The notes beneath the pieces are model-generated. The model did not search any database. It saw only the letters and a list, made by a program, of their open reading frames with translations, and had not been told where the DNA came from. DNA of 64,000 bases from Poriferisodalis sp965221195. GTDB lineage: Bacteria > Actinomycetota > Acidimicrobiia > Acidimicrobiales > Poriferisodalaceae. Positions within the stretch are counted from its first letter, which is position 1. The number at the start of each line of letters is the position of its first letter. This document shows positions 17,074 through 24,328 of this stretch, in pieces. The position numbers and the translations under genes were made by a program. The stretch is from positions 372,001 to 436,000 of the forward strand of contig OZ244864.1 in the NCBI GenBank assembly GCA_965221195.1. Reading direction: 5' to 3'.

Positions 17074-18858
17074 GTGACTGCTCGTGCCGTCGGCGATCGG
17101 CTGGGGCCGAACCAGCGAGCTGCTTGGCTGGACGAACTCAGCGGCGGCGAGGTTGATGTCGTCATCATCGGTGGCGGTGTCACCGGCGCAGGCTGTGCAT
17201 TGGATCTGGCGCTGCGAGGCTGCCGCGTGGCCTTAGTGGAGCAACGAGATCTGGCATCGGGCACATCGAGCCGCTCTTCAAAGCTGATCCACGGCGGACT
17301 GCGCTATCTGCAGCGACTTGAGTTCGGTCTCGTGTCGGAGTCGCTCTCTGAGCGTCGGCTGTTGCTGAGCCAACTGGCTCCTCATTTGGTCCGGCCTGTG
17401 CAGCTGCTCTATCCGATCCGGCGCGGCTGGCGCGAACGTCTCCACACCGGTGCAGGAATCCTGCTGTACAGCTTGATGGCCGGATCGGGCCCGCACGCCA
17501 TTGGTTCGCATAGGCATCTTGGTGCCCGACAAACCCAGCAGCTAGCACCAAGCCTCAACAGCAGCATCGGCGGCGGCATTGCCTTCTGGGACGGCCAAAC
17601 CGACGATGCCCGGCTGGTAGTGGCAATCACCCGCACAGCTGCGGCGCACAACGCTCGCGTCCTCACTTCCACCCGTGTTCAGGAACTGATTGTCACCGGC
17701 GGAGCAGTGCGAGGTGTCATCGCGCGCTGCGGCGAGACCGGGCACACCTTTGAGCTGAAAGCTGATGCCGTCATCAATGCCACCGGAGTGTGGACGAGCC
17801 AGATCGAACAACTCGCCGAAGGCGGACCACAGGACTCTGACCGGCCGCGTACCCGCATCCGGGCCTCTAAAGGTGTTCATCTGCTGGTCCCCCGAGACCG
17901 CATCAACCTCGGCTGTGGACTTATCGTGCCCACTCCGCCGAGCGTCTTGTTCGTGATTCCGTGGGGTGAGCGCTGGATCATCGGCACCACCGACCGCGAC
18001 TGGGATCTCGACTATGCCCACCCTGCAGCGAGCAGCGCCGATGTCGATCTGCTGCTGCAGCGCCTTAACAGCGTGCTGACCGACCCGATCAGCCGCGACG
18101 ACATCTGCGGCATTTACGCGGGCTTGCGCCCGCTGGTGGCCGACAACAGCGGATCGGAGACCGCGCAGTCCGCCAAGCTGAGCCGGGAGCACACCGTCAC
18201 CCGGGTGGTGCCGGGACTTGTCTCGGTAGCCGGGGGCAAATACACGACCTATCGCGTTATGGCAGCCGACACAGCCGAGGCAGCACTTGCCGAAATCGAA
18301 GCTGCCCACGGACGCACGCCGCCCAAATTTTCTCGGCGACGGCGAAGCGCTGCTGCACGCCGATCGGCCACCAGCGTGACACCGCTGGTAGGCGCAGTGG
18401 GCTACGAAGAATGTCGACAACGCCAAGACGAGATCGCAGCAAACGTCGGCATGAGCCGGACCGCTGTGGCACACCTGCTCGGACGCCACGGAGATCGCAT
18501 TTACGAAGTGGTTGAGCTGATCGCAGAACAACCCGATCTAGCTGTGCCACTAGCCGACGGCCATCCCTATCTGCGTGCTGAGGTGACTCACGCCGTGCGC
18601 AGCGAAGCGGCCTTGCATCTCGACGACGTGCTAACCCGGCGCACGCGGCTTTCCGTTGAGGCGTGGGATCGAGGCGTCGATGTGGCACAGGACGCTGCCA
18701 AACTGATGGGCACCGAGCTGGGATGGTCGCCCGAGACCATCGAGCGTGAGGTGTGGCACTACCGCGCTCGGGTTGAGGCCGAGCGCGAGAGCCAAACCCG
18801 ACCCGACGACCAAACCGCCGATGCCGCCCGTCTCGGCGCGCCCGACATCCGCTACTGA
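17074..18858 (+). CDS. glpD: Glycerol-3-phosphate dehydrogenase, FAD-dependent
   Basis: Membrane-associated flavoprotein oxidising sn-glycerol-3-phosphate to dihydroxyacetone phosphate with electrons to quinone; 594 residues, normal for GlpD. The N-terminal FAD motif VVIIGGGVTGAGCALDLALRG is followed by the family patterns SSRSSKLIHGGLRYL and GIYAGLRPLV, and a C-terminal helical domain. GTG 17074 is the start. It neighbours the sugar locus and an SDR gene. A glycerol-containing sugar conjugate as the upstream substrate would make sense but is not shown. Confidence 0.92.
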   Translation: MTARAVGDRLGPNQRAAWLDELSGGEVDVVIIGGGVTGAGCALDLALRGCRVALVEQRDLASGTSSRSSKLIHGGLRYLQRLEFGLVSESLSERRLLLSQLAPHLVRPVQLLYPIRRGWRERLHTGAGILLYSLMAGSGPHAIGSHRHLGARQTQQLAPSLNSSIGGGIAFWDGQTDDARLVVAITRTAAAHNARVLTSTRVQELIVTGGAVRGVIARCGETGHTFELKADAVINATGVWTSQIEQLAEGGPQDSDRPRTRIRASKGVHLLVPRDRINLGCGLIVPTPPSVLFVIPWGERWIIGTTDRDWDLDYAHPAASSADVDLLLQRLNSVLTDPISRDDICGIYAGLRPLVADNSGSETAQSAKLSREHTVTRVVPGLVSVAGGKYTTYRVMAADTAEAALAEIEAAHGRTPPKFSRRRRSAAARRSATSVTPLVGAVGYEECRQRQDEIAANVGMSRTAVAHLLGRHGDRIYEVVELIAEQPDLAVPLADGHPYLRAEVTHAVRSEAALHLDDVLTRRTRLSVEAWDRGVDVAQDAAKLMGTELGWSPETIEREVWHYRARVEAERESQTRPDDQTADAARLGAPDIRY

Positions 18859-18887
18859 CCGCAAGACAGCGTCTGAGGAGCAGTTCT

Positions 18888-19883
18888 ATGACCTATACCG
18901 CGCCGACTGAGAGGTTTCGCTTTGATGCGCTGCGCGGCGGGGTGGAAGGCAAGCGCGTGCTCATCACCGGTGCCGGTAAGGACGGCGGCATCGGCCAAGC
19001 GATGGCGCTCAGCGCCGGTCTCAACGGTGCTGCGCGGGTCGGCATTCACTTCCATCGCAGCTACGAAGACGGATTCGACCTAGTGGACTGCCTGCGCGAC
19101 GAGGGAGTGCAGGCCTTTCCCGTGCAAGCCGACATCACCAACTTGCGCGACCTGTGGGCTATCCGCAGCTACGTCATCGACCAGATGGGTGGCCTGCCGC
19201 CGAATCTGGTGATCTGCAATTCCGGCCTCACGGAGTCGGGCTACAACCTGGGGCGCACTCTGCGACAGGTAGAGGGCGAATCCACATCGCTGCGCCGGGC
19301 CCGGGTGCGCCAGCACTTCATCGACAACCTGGAGCAGTCCCGATTGGTGCTCGACACCAAAGTTGACGGCTTCTTAGCGTCGACGCATCTCTGGGCCGGC
19401 GAGGCGGTGCATGCCGGTGAGCGCGCCCAGTTTGTGTACGTTTCGTCTCGTCAGGCGGTTGACCCGGGCCCGGCGGTGCCCGGCTACGCGCTCAGCAACT
19501 GGGCTGTGCTGCAGCTACCCAAAGTGCTCAAGGCGAATCTGGGCCGCAGTGCCGACCTAGTGACGTGTTTCACGCTGCTGCTGCCGTTCGTGCGTACCGG
19601 CATGACCAATGAGCACGTTGACAACGAGCGGGTGTTTGGGCGCTGGCAACCACGAATGCTGGAGCCCTGCGAGATGGCCGAAGCGTTTATGGCGCTGCTG
19701 ACTCGTCCGACTGAGGAGACCGACGGTGCGATGTACGAGCTAATCGTGCGTGCTGCAGCCCTAACAGCCGCCGCTGCCCCAGCTGGTTCGCCAGCAGTAG
19801 AACTGGTCTGGCATCAGTTGACACTGAACCCTGACACTCAGCCCGTCAACTGGAGCGCCGCCGACCCGCTGCGCTTCACCTGA
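18888..19883 (+). CDS. SDR-fold protein without the catalytic lysine
   Basis: Short-chain dehydrogenase/reductase fold of 331 residues; ATG 18888 follows GAGGAG. The dinucleotide motif VLITGAGKDGGIGQAMALSAG and the NSG motif (LVICNSGLTE) are present. The serine (VYVSSRQ) and tyrosine (GYALSNW, Y about 200) are in place, but the YxxxK lysine is Asn (about 204). An extra helical insertion (residues about 120-160) precedes the serine. It may be a fatty-acid-synthase-type ketoreductase-like domain or a non-catalytic binder. It sits 29 bp after glpD on the same strand. Confidence 0.85.
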   Translation: MTYTAPTERFRFDALRGGVEGKRVLITGAGKDGGIGQAMALSAGLNGAARVGIHFHRSYEDGFDLVDCLRDEGVQAFPVQADITNLRDLWAIRSYVIDQMGGLPPNLVICNSGLTESGYNLGRTLRQVEGESTSLRRARVRQHFIDNLEQSRLVLDTKVDGFLASTHLWAGEAVHAGERAQFVYVSSRQAVDPGPAVPGYALSNWAVLQLPKVLKANLGRSADLVTCFTLLLPFVRTGMTNEHVDNERVFGRWQPRMLEPCEMAEAFMALLTRPTEETDGAMYELIVRAAALTAAAAPAGSPAVELVWHQLTLNPDTQPVNWSAADPLRFT

Positions 19884-19921
19884 TGTCACCGACGGCGCTG
19901 CATGCTTACCGAGCGAGGGGT

Positions 19922-21124
19922 CTAACCGAGCGTGCCGATGTCGTTGGAACTGATGCCGAAAGTCGTCCAAGCCGACTGCAGAGCAGCACGCACAGCGTCG
20001 CCGTAGCCGCCTGAGCCGGGGGCATTGTCGAGATCAAAAATCGCAGACATCGCTGCTGAGTCGGCACCAGACGGCACGGCATAGGGCTCGATCACCCGCC
20101 AGAAGGCGAGCCCTTCGGCTTGGTGTTCTTTGGCCTTCGCGTCGTTGCCGTCCGCCAAGTCGCCTTCGATAAGTGATGCGTAGCGAATGGCGGCTTGGGA
20201 GTAGGTGATGACTAGGTTGCGCATGATTTCGACGGCTGCGGCTTCGGCGCCCGCTTCATCGGAAGCAAGTAGGGCATCGCGACCCTCAATCATCGCTGCG
20301 CGTATGGCTTCGTTGGCTCGGGAGGTCTCGCCGTCTGAGCCGAGCGTTGCGAAGTTGGCTGCGCGCTTGTCAGCCGTGGCGTACGGGGCGCAACCCGGCT
20401 CAGCACCGTGGTAGAAGGCCCATGCCTCGTCCCAGTTATGCGGTGCGCCGCTAGCAGCGTCGAAGTTGCCGTCGGCTGCTTTGTCTAGCGCTGTCTGGAG
20501 TTCGTGAACCACCCAAGCCACCATCACTTGATTCTGGATGCCCTTCTCAACACCTTGGCTTCGCACGGCGTCGCTGGTGCCTGCGAACACTCCGGTGCCG
20601 TCCAACGCATAGGTCACGAAATCATCCAACGGTGTCGGAGTGCCGTAGTAGGTGTCGTGAGAGTGATTCCGGTCGTCGCGCGACGCGAATCCGCCGATGG
20701 TCCGAACCGAGCCGTCGCTGTTCACAGAGTTCTTGCCGTTGCGATAGATGTCGGCCACGGCGGCAAAATCGCTGGCATCGAGTAAGTCGCCGATGCCGCA
20801 GATGTCGGCTACTACCAACCGGTGTGCGTTGACATTGGAGGCATAGGCATAGCCACCGTCGGCCGGGGTTGCCTCCGAAGCAGAACCGGTCACCGCAGCA
20901 GCCGAGCCCGACGCTGAGCCGCTGGCGATCCCGCTTGCAGACGCTGAGCCAGAACCAGAACCCGAACCAGAAGCACTGCCGCTCGACGAACCTGACGACC
21001 CGCCAATCTCACGCACGGCGGCACCGTCGTCACTGCCGCTACATGCAGCCGCTAGCAGCACAACAGCCACAATGGCCGCAACAGCAGTGCTGCGTACTCT
21101 CTGAGTTCGTCTGGCACGGTGCAT
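19922..21124 (-). CDS. FEA1-like iron-assimilation lipoprotein
   Basis: Exported lipoprotein (lipobox LLAAAC, Cys about 28) with a Ser/Gly-rich spacer (residues about 42-80) and a roughly 300-residue helical domain. From memory the domain matches the low-iron-inducible periplasmic FEA1/H43 protein of green algae. Recognisable blocks are SGAPHNWDEAWAFYHG, KRAANFATLGSDG and KEHQAEGLAFWRVIEP, rich in His, Glu and Asp suited to metal binding. Start ATG 21124 follows GAAGGAG. Neighbouring ferric-iron binding protein and permease genes support an iron role, as does a palindromic operator-like site about 105 bp upstream. Homology was judged by eye and not searched. Confidence 0.8.
   Translation of the reverse strand: MHRARRTQRVRSTAVAAIVAVVLLAAACSGSDDGAAVREIGGSSGSSSGSASGSGSGSGSASASGIASGSASGSAAAVTGSASEATPADGGYAYASNVNAHRLVVADICGIGDLLDASDFAAVADIYRNGKNSVNSDGSVRTIGGFASRDDRNHSHDTYYGTPTPLDDFVTYALDGTGVFAGTSDAVRSQGVEKGIQNQVMVAWVVHELQTALDKAADGNFDAASGAPHNWDEAWAFYHGAEPGCAPYATADKRAANFATLGSDGETSRANEAIRAAMIEGRDALLASDEAGAEAAAVEIMRNLVITYSQAAIRYASLIEGDLADGNDAKAKEHQAEGLAFWRVIEPYAVPSGADSAAMSAIFDLDNAPGSGGYGDAVRAALQSAWTTFGISSNDIGTLG
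20887..20998. repeat. Ser/Gly spacer repeat in the FEA1-like gene
   Basis: Six-base-periodic low-complexity DNA (for example CCAGAACCAGAACCC) encoding alternating Ser-Gly/Ala-Ser on the minus strand. It forms the tether between the lipobox and the binding domain. Confidence 0.85.
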
Positions 21125-21180
21125 CTTTGTCTCCTTCGTCGCTGCGGGTCGAGCATCGCCCGACCACTCTGCGCCTCCTC

Positions 21181-21208
21181 AGCATCCCTGTACAAGCATC
21201 CCTGCATA
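21181..21208. repeat. Two 14-bp units upstream of the FEA1-like gene
   Basis: AGCATCCCTGTACA is followed by AGCATCCCTGCATA, tandem in the 118-bp gap between the FEA1-like and GT2-fusion genes. Confidence 0.85.
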
Positions 21209-21227
21209 AGCGCTGCTGATTTATGTT

Positions 21228-21245
21228 TGATAGGTTATCCTATCA
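21228..21245. promoter_or_regulatory. Perfect palindrome TGATAGGTTATCCTATCA, candidate metal-regulator operator
   Basis: Perfect 7-bp arms (TGATAGG/CCTATCA) around TTAT lie about 105 bp upstream of the iron-lipoprotein start and overlap the stop codon of the preceding gene. Core AGG-N4-CCT spacing and AT-rich flanks resemble DtxR/IdeR-family iron operators, though the match to the textbook consensus is partial. The stem is too AT-rich for a good terminator. Confidence 0.5.
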
Positions 21246-23123
21246 TTTGTTAGTAACGCTACCTGATATTGCGCTACTTGATACTGCGTTACCTGACGAC
21301 GTGTTACCTGATGCTGCGTTACCTAGTGCTGCGTTACTTGGTGCTGCGTTACTTGGTGCCAGGGTCGAGCCTGTGCGGATGCGGCCCGTTGTTAGCTCGC
21401 GGATCACAGCCGGCACAACTCGACGCACGTAGCGGCCGACCTTGATGAAGCTCTCCCCCGTCGTGCGGAACCTGTAGCTGATGGGCACCTCGGCGTAGCG
21501 ACAGCCTTTGTCGAGCAGGTCCAGCGTGAGCACTTGCGCGTAGTTGAAGTCGTGAACGATCTCAGCGTTGGCTGCGGCCGTGCGACTGAATGCTCGGTAG
21601 CCCGACTGCCCGTCAGTGATGCGACACCGGGCTACCAAAGAAAGCGCAGCGGTGAGCACAATGTTGCCGAAACGCCGATGCGGCTTCATGGCCTCAATCT
21701 GGCCTGCGAAGCGGCTGCCTACAACGTAGTCGGCGTCGCCCGCGAGGATCGGAGCCACCATCGCCTCGAGTTCCTCAGGTGCGTACTCGCCGTCGGCGTC
21801 GCAGAACGCTACGGCGACAGCGCCCCGCTCAACGGCGGCCGCTAGACCGATCCGCACAGCCGCGCCTAATCCTCGGTTGTGTGGCAGCGTGATGACCTCG
21901 GCACCTGCTTGGGCCGCGTATTCGGCCGTGCGGTCGGCAGAGCCGTCGTCAACCACGATCACATGTACTTCATGGCCAAGCACTTCGGTCGGCGCTCGGC
22001 CGACGCAGTCAGCGACGGCGGCTTGCTCGTTGTAGGCGGGCATGAAAAGCACAATTAGATCGCTATTGGGCAGATCGCTATTGGGCAGATCGCTATTGGG
22101 CAGATCGCAACAGTGAGATACTTGCGCGTCCCTGTGAGACTGGGCTGCACTGTGAGGCTGGGCTGCACTGTGAGGCTGAGCTGCACTGTGAGATAAGGCT
22201 GTGCTGGGTGAGCGGGTTGTGATGAAACCGGGCAGAGGCGCTAGAAGACCGATACCGCCAAACGCCAAGGAATACACGGTCTTGAGCGCATGTGCTGTCA
22301 CCGCAGCAATCAGCGCCGTGGCGGGGTCGTAGCCCAACACCGCATACGCAGCTACTGCCGCTGCCTCGTACGTGCCGAAACCACCTGGGGCGATGGCGAC
22401 AATCTGCGCAAGCACCGAAACCGCAGTGACCCCCAACGCCTCCGCGGCAGAGATCTCCAAGCCCGCCCAGTGCGCCGCCTGATGCACAAGCACCGCTTCG
22501 GCCGGCCAAGCAGCCGCCGAAAAACTCAGCGCAGCGAGGCCAGGTGAGCGCACTTGGGGTTGATGCAAGCCCAATGCCCGCAGCCACAGCCAGCCGATAA
22601 CGGCGACTGCCGCCGCCCCAGCAGCAGCCAGCAGCAGCCACCAAGGCGAAACCGCCATCGACACCACAACGCCGGGGCTCACCACCAGCGCCCAAACCGC
22701 GAGAGTGATCATGTCAACGGTCCGCAGCGTGATCGTTGACGCAACCGCTGCGCTGGCTCCCATAGTGGTGCGCCGGGTCACGCTGACAACGCGCAGGGCC
22801 TCACCCAAACGCAACGGCAGTACATGATTCGCCCCCAAGGCCACATGAATGCCGGCCCATGCCTGCCCGAAGCTGAGATTCGGTAGCACGCGCTGCCACG
22901 CCAACGCTCGCAGCACAAAAGCAAGGCCGAATGAGGCGAAGACCGCGCCCATCGCACGAAGCTCAGATAGGGCCCGCCGGGCTGAGTCGGCCAACGCCGC
23001 GCCGTCAGCGGCTTGCACAACGATGATCGCCGCAGCAGCAGTGACGAGCACCACCACTGCTGCAACCGCACGGCGCGGCAACATCGTTCGTACCTTAGCT
23101 ATCAGGTTCAGGGTGCGAACCAT
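21243..23123 (-). CDS. Fusion of UPF0104/YbhN-like membrane flippase domain and GT2 glycosyltransferase
   Basis: A 626-residue two-part protein. Residues about 15-305 are a polytopic lysylphosphatidylglycerol-synthase-TM-like (UPF0104/YbhN) domain with family blocks LGANHVLPLRLGEALRV and VAIAPGGFGTYEAA. Residues about 358-590 are a GT2 dolichol-phosphate-mannose-synthase-like transferase: LFMPAYNEQAAV, VIVVDDGSADRT, FCDADGEY and GSRFAG. The two parts are joined by HSAAQ and NSDLP tandem repeats, and the C-terminal tail is a seven-unit repeat. It probably makes or handles a polyprenyl-phosphate sugar for the envelope, with the GT-C-like protein at 26008 as possible acceptor enzyme. ATG 23123 has no good ribosome site; a short-leader or leaderless transcript is possible. 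Confidence 0.87.
   Translation of the reverse strand: MVRTLNLIAKVRTMLPRRAVAAVVVLVTAAAAIIVVQAADGAALADSARRALSELRAMGAVFASFGLAFVLRALAWQRVLPNLSFGQAWAGIHVALGANHVLPLRLGEALRVVSVTRRTTMGASAAVASTITLRTVDMITLAVWALVVSPGVVVSMAVSPWWLLLAAAGAAAVAVIGWLWLRALGLHQPQVRSPGLAALSFSAAAWPAEAVLVHQAAHWAGLEISAAEALGVTAVSVLAQIVAIAPGGFGTYEAAAVAAYAVLGYDPATALIAAVTAHALKTVYSLAFGGIGLLAPLPGFITTRSPSTALSHSAAQPHSAAQPHSAAQSHRDAQVSHCCDLPNSDLPNSDLPNSDLIVLFMPAYNEQAAVADCVGRAPTEVLGHEVHVIVVDDGSADRTAEYAAQAGAEVITLPHNRGLGAAVRIGLAAAVERGAVAVAFCDADGEYAPEELEAMVAPILAGDADYVVGSRFAGQIEAMKPHRRFGNIVLTAALSLVARCRITDGQSGYRAFSRTAAANAEIVHDFNYAQVLTLDLLDKGCRYAEVPISYRFRTTGESFIKVGRYVRRVVPAVIRELTTGRIRTGSTLAPSNAAPSNAALGNAASGNTSSGNAVSSSAISGSVTNK
21256..21360. repeat. 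Seven 15-bp units in the C-terminal tail of the GT2 fusion
   Basis: Seven consecutive 15-bp units (typical GCGTTACCTGATGCT) starting at 21256, diverging gradually from one end to the other. On the minus strand they encode the SNAAP/SNAAL/GNAAS/GNTSS/GNAVS tail. On the plus strand, in another frame, they read LPDAA/LPSAA/LLGAA. Confidence 0.95.
22057..22203. repeat. Linker arrays between the flippase and GT2 domains
   Basis: Two neighbouring arrays sit exactly at the domain junction. The first has 3.3 copies of AGATCGCTATTGGGC (22057-22106), encoding NSDLP units. The second has four copies of an 18-bp unit (CTGTGAGGCTGGGCTGCA, 22132-22203), encoding HSAAQP units. Both unit lengths are multiples of three. 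Confidence 0.95.
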
Positions 23124-23129
23124 AGCAAG

Positions 23130-23145
23130 TTAAGTATGCTTTACA
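23130..23145. promoter_or_regulatory. 16-bp promoter motif, copy 1
   Basis: On the minus strand the sequence TGTAAAGCATACTTAA ends 6 bp before the GT2-fusion start codon. It matches a site in the same relative position at 28499-28514 (TGTAAAGTATGCCTAA) with three transitions. The TAAAGC/CATACT hexamers could be a -10 element of a short-leader promoter. The TTAAG-N4-CTTTA dyad could also bind a regulator shared with the divergent ferric-iron binding gene. Confidence 0.5.
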
Positions 23146-23170
23146 TCTGGGGACGTCGGCGATATATTCG

Positions 23171-23273
23171 CAGACCATGCCAGATTCACAGACCATGCCA
23201 GCACCGCACATTGGACGGTTCCCTCTGCTGAGATGTCGCCGCAACTTGATGAACCGTTACTTGATGAACATCG
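23171..23273. repeat. 18-bp and 15-bp duplications at the iron-binding gene start
   Basis: CAGACCATGCCAGATTCA (23171) recurs at 23189 with 13 leading bases identical. ACTTGATGAACCGTT (23244) is followed by ACTTGATGAACATCG (23259). The second duplication doubles the start-codon region, giving MNRYLMNIA. Confidence 0.85.
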
Positions 23274-24328
23274 CAGTCGTGGCGGCCGTAGCAGTCATAG
23301 CTTCGGCTGCTTGCGGAGGCTCGGGTGTGCCCCGCACATTGGACGGCGCGGCCGCACGCATCTATGGCGGCGACTGCGCATCCGGCACTGGCCGCGAAAT
23401 CACCGTGTACTCAGGTCGCACAGAGAACCTCATCGGGCCCGTGCTAAACGCGTTCGCCTGCGAACACGGCATCAACGTTGCCGTGCGCTGGGGCAGCTCA
23501 ACCGACTTGGCGCTACTGCTGGCCGAGGAAGGCGAACGCACCGTTGCCGACGTGTTCTTGTCTCGGTCGCCGGGACCGGTGGGCTTTCTCGAAAGCCGAG
23601 GACTGCTAGGCACTATTGACGACGAGGTGCTCACATTGGTGGAAACGCAGAACCGCTCTGCTTCGGGCACTTGGGTGGGATTCTCAGGGCGCAAGCGGGT
23701 GCTGGTGTACAACCTAGACAGCTACTCGCCCGCCGACTTGCCCGCGTCAATATTCGACCTGACCGACGAGCGCTTCCGGGGTCAAGTGGCTATCCCCGCT
23801 ACCAACGGATCGTTCATCGACTGGTTCACCGTGTTCCGCGACCAGTACGGCAGCGATGTCGCCGCCAAATGGCTGTCGGACATGGTGGCCAACGACGCTC
23901 GCTACTACCCCAACAACCGGTCCATCGTGGAAGCCGCAGGACGGGGCGAGATCAAGACAGGGCTGGTGAACCACTACTACCAGTATCAAGAGGCCACGGC
24001 GCAAGGCGAAAGCCACCGGGCGGCAAACCACGATCTTGCCGATGACGACATCGGCTCGCTGCTCATCATCACCGCCGCCACCGTGACGGCTGCCAGCAAC
24101 CACCACGACGAGGCCGCTCAACTGTTGGCCTACCTGCTGAGCGAACCCGCCCAGCGCTACTTCAGCGAGGAAACCTTTGAGTACCCGCTAGCGGCGGGTG
24201 TAGAGCCGGTGGGCATCCTGCCGCCGTTGCAGGCCCTTGAGATCGGCAGCGTGGACTTTGACGCGTTGGGTGGCGGCTTCGCCGAGACCACAGCAATCAT
24301 CGAGGCCAGTGGCATCCTCAACCAGTGA
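23249..24328 (+). CDS. Ferric-iron ABC transporter substrate-binding lipoprotein
   Basis: Periplasmic-type Fe(III)-binding protein of the FbpA/FutA/AfuA family. ATG 23249 (or 23264; the start codon is duplicated) begins a signal ending in the lipobox ASAAC. The domain opens with EITVYSGRTENLIGPVL. The iron ligands expected in this family are seen as YNLDSY and the twin tyrosines in VNHYYQYQE. WVGFSGRKRVLVYN is a typical family stretch. The permease overlaps its 3' end. It is divergent from the GT2 fusion, with a shared regulatory region of about 125 bp. Confidence 0.9.
   Translation: MNRYLMNIAVVAAVAVIASAACGGSGVPRTLDGAAARIYGGDCASGTGREITVYSGRTENLIGPVLNAFACEHGINVAVRWGSSTDLALLLAEEGERTVADVFLSRSPGPVGFLESRGLLGTIDDEVLTLVETQNRSASGTWVGFSGRKRVLVYNLDSYSPADLPASIFDLTDERFRGQVAIPATNGSFIDWFTVFRDQYGSDVAAKWLSDMVANDARYYPNNRSIVEAAGRGEIKTGLVNHYYQYQEATAQGESHRAANHDLADDDIGSLLIITAATVTAASNHHDEAAQLLAYLLSEPAQRYFSEETFEYPLAAGVEPVGILPPLQALEIGSVDFDALGGGFAETTAIIEASGILNQ

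Noticed and set aside
21228..21245. Intrinsic terminator of the GT2-fusion gene
   Set aside because: The inverted repeat is AT-rich, overlaps the stop codon and has no T tract on the transcribed side; an operator is more likely.
21256..22203. Dispersed insertion-sequence or MITE fragments in the repeat arrays
   Set aside because: Units differ from array to array, have no terminal inverted repeats or target duplications, and no transposase is present.
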